NCBI GenBank assembly: GCA_963727835.1 | Contig: CAVSIB010000038.1 | Span: forward strand, 1-17,266 | Source of the DNA: G026625185 sp963727835 | GTDB taxonomy: Bacteria; Desulfobacterota; WTBG01; JAGOGO01 | Length of the DNA stretch: 17,266 nt | Direction: 5' to 3' | Shown: positions 16,322-17,266 of the stretch, piece after piece | How positions within the stretch are numbered: position 1 is the stretch's first letter | How the letters are laid out: each line of letters starts with the position of its first letter | Notes under the pieces: generated by a model | Database searches by the model: none | Seen by the model: the letters and a program-made list of their open reading frames with translations, nothing else | What the model was told of the DNA's origin: nothing | Translations under genes and position numbers: made by a program

Positions 16322-16941
16322 GTGGTTAATAACGATAGAATCGATAGAATATTTAATGTTCTCTTCGTTGGTGTGGGAGGGCAGGGGGTCATTGTGGCGA
16401 GCCAAATTTTGGGAGAGGTTCTTTTAAAGGCTGGGTTTGATGTAAAAAGGAGCGAGATTCATGGAATGGCCCAGCGAGGGGGAAGCGTGGCGAGTCAGGT
16501 CAGGTTTGGAACCAAGGTTTTTTCTCCCCTTATAAAAAAAGGGGAAGGAGACTTTCTGGTAAGCTTTAAATGCTGGAAACCCTCCGTTATCTTGACTATC
16601 TGAAACCCCATTCCTTTGTTTTGGTTAATAACCAGAAGATTCTCCTCCTTCGTATCCATGGGGCTGGAAGACTATCCCGCAGATATACCGGACGGCTTAA
16701 AGAGAGATTTAAAAATTTTATTTTGATAGAGGGAATGGCGTTAACTCAACAAGCAGGTAACCCGAAAACTTTGAATGTGGTTCTTTTGGGAGTGCTTTCT
16801 CGCCATCTCAATCTGGGAGAGAAAATGTGGGTTAAAACGATTCAGGAAAAGTTTCCCCAAGGATTGCGAGAGGTCAACAAAAAGGGATTTTACTTAGGAA
16901 GGGAGTCTAACACAAAAAAACACAAGAGCTTACGGGATTAA
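16322..16941 (+). CDS. iorB: Indolepyruvate:ferredoxin oxidoreductase beta subunit, frameshifted
   Basis: Gamma-domain-type subunit of the 2-oxoacid:ferredoxin oxidoreductase family; IorAB oxidises indolepyruvate and other aryl pyruvates to acyl-CoA with reduction of ferredoxin. Diagnostic motifs are VLFVGVGGQGVIVASQILGE and RSEIHGMAQRGGSVASQVRF near the start, and GNPKTLNVVLLGVLS later. A frameshift near 16568 joins SF to MLETLRYLDYLKPHSFVLVN. A second, compensating pair changes the frame between about 16650 and 16708; the other frame there reads SMGLEDYPADIPDGLKRDL, which fits the family better than the open frame. The repaired length is about 205 residues. The start is uncertain: I chose GTG 16322, but the frame is open back to a TTG at 16253. 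No iorA is seen next to it. It follows thi4 by 77 bases and converges on the HPt gene. Confidence 0.8.
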
Positions 16942-17266
16942 CCTTTACCCAAACGACATAGCACTGCCCACCGCTCATCTTATTTTTTTTCAAGTCCTCT
17001 TCAATCAGTGTCAGCTTTTCTCTTAGTGAGGTTATCGCTTCTTTGCTTCCTTCAAAAATCCCTTGCTGGCATTTATTTCAATAAGTTTTGCATTTTTATA
17101 AATCTCCTGGAATCCGAGGTTCCCGGCTACTCCTTTTAGGGAATGCGTAGCGTTAACTACCTTTTCAGCGTCTCCGGGTTCGAGAGCCTTTGCCAAATCT
17201 GTTAAGTTAGAGGCAGAGGTTCCCACAAAAAGCTCCAAGAGATCTAAGGATTCGTCCTCTTCTAAG
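16907..17266 (-). CDS. HPt phosphotransfer domain protein, C-terminal part (runs off the window), one frameshift
   Basis: Histidine-phosphotransfer (HPt) four-helix domain that relays phosphate between response-regulator receivers. The open part reads LLELFVGTSASNLTDLAKAL, then ATHSLKGVAGNLGF, whose His in HSLKG is the phosphorylated residue. A frameshift at an A/T run (plus strand 17053-17057) cuts it at 17032; the other frame restores the last helix, GSKEAITSLREKLTLIEEDL, and could run to a stop at 16907-16909, overlapping the 3' end of iorB. That far end is uncertain because the last 20 residues are not domain-like. The 5' end lies outside the window, so it may be a stand-alone HPt or the tail of a hybrid sensor kinase. 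Confidence 0.65.

Overview
The window looks like a piece of chromosome from an anaerobic, Gram-negative-type bacterium. The evidence is an ADP-heptose-type GT9 glycosyltransferase and a Kdo/WaaP-type lipopolysaccharide kinase (LPS core), an oxygen-sensitive class III ribonucleotide reductase with its radical-SAM activase, an archaeal-type Thi4 thiazole synthase and an indolepyruvate:ferredoxin oxidoreductase beta subunit. This mix fits an uncultured candidate-phylum lineage (Omnitrophota-like is my guess, low confidence). No rRNA, tRNA, CRISPR array or phage module was seen.

Layout. 30-816 (-): decayed 3' end of an alpha-glucan phosphorylase gene. 891-4202: LPS glycosyltransferase (-), then divergently an LPS kinase and a THUMP/UPF0020-type RNA methyltransferase (+). 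4437-7797 is a gene graveyard: a SAM methyltransferase (+) with at least four frameshifts and a stop meets, tail to tail, a PP-loop ATPase gene (-) that is itself decayed and split by an IS256-family element (6005-7396). The element's inverted repeats and target duplication can be seen. 7875-10590 (-): histone-deacetylase-like protein downstream of carbon starvation protein CstA. 10609-10994 holds a 5' remnant of a sulfotransferase gene. 10995-15244 (-): a sirtuin, then nrdD - redoxin - nrdG, with a NrdR-like box inside the nrdD promoter and an intrinsic terminator between the redoxin gene and nrdG. 15463-16941 (+): thi4 and iorB. The end (-) holds the C-terminal part of an HPt phosphotransfer domain.

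Two kinds of damage occur. Conserved housekeeping-type genes (cstA, nrdG, thi4, iorB, the RNA methyltransferase, the LPS kinase, the HPt gene) each carry one to three one-base frameshifts, mostly in A/T runs; this may be sequencing error. The phosphorylase, the SAM methyltransferase and the PP-loop gene also carry nonsense codons, truncations or deletions, and look like real pseudogenes.

The most coherent working unit is the deoxyribonucleotide operon: NrdD makes dNTPs without oxygen, the CPLC redoxin is a plausible reductant, NrdG installs the glycyl radical, and NrdR probably represses the promoter. The strongest reconstruction is the PP-loop gene, which joins again across the IS once the element and one copy of its target duplication are removed.
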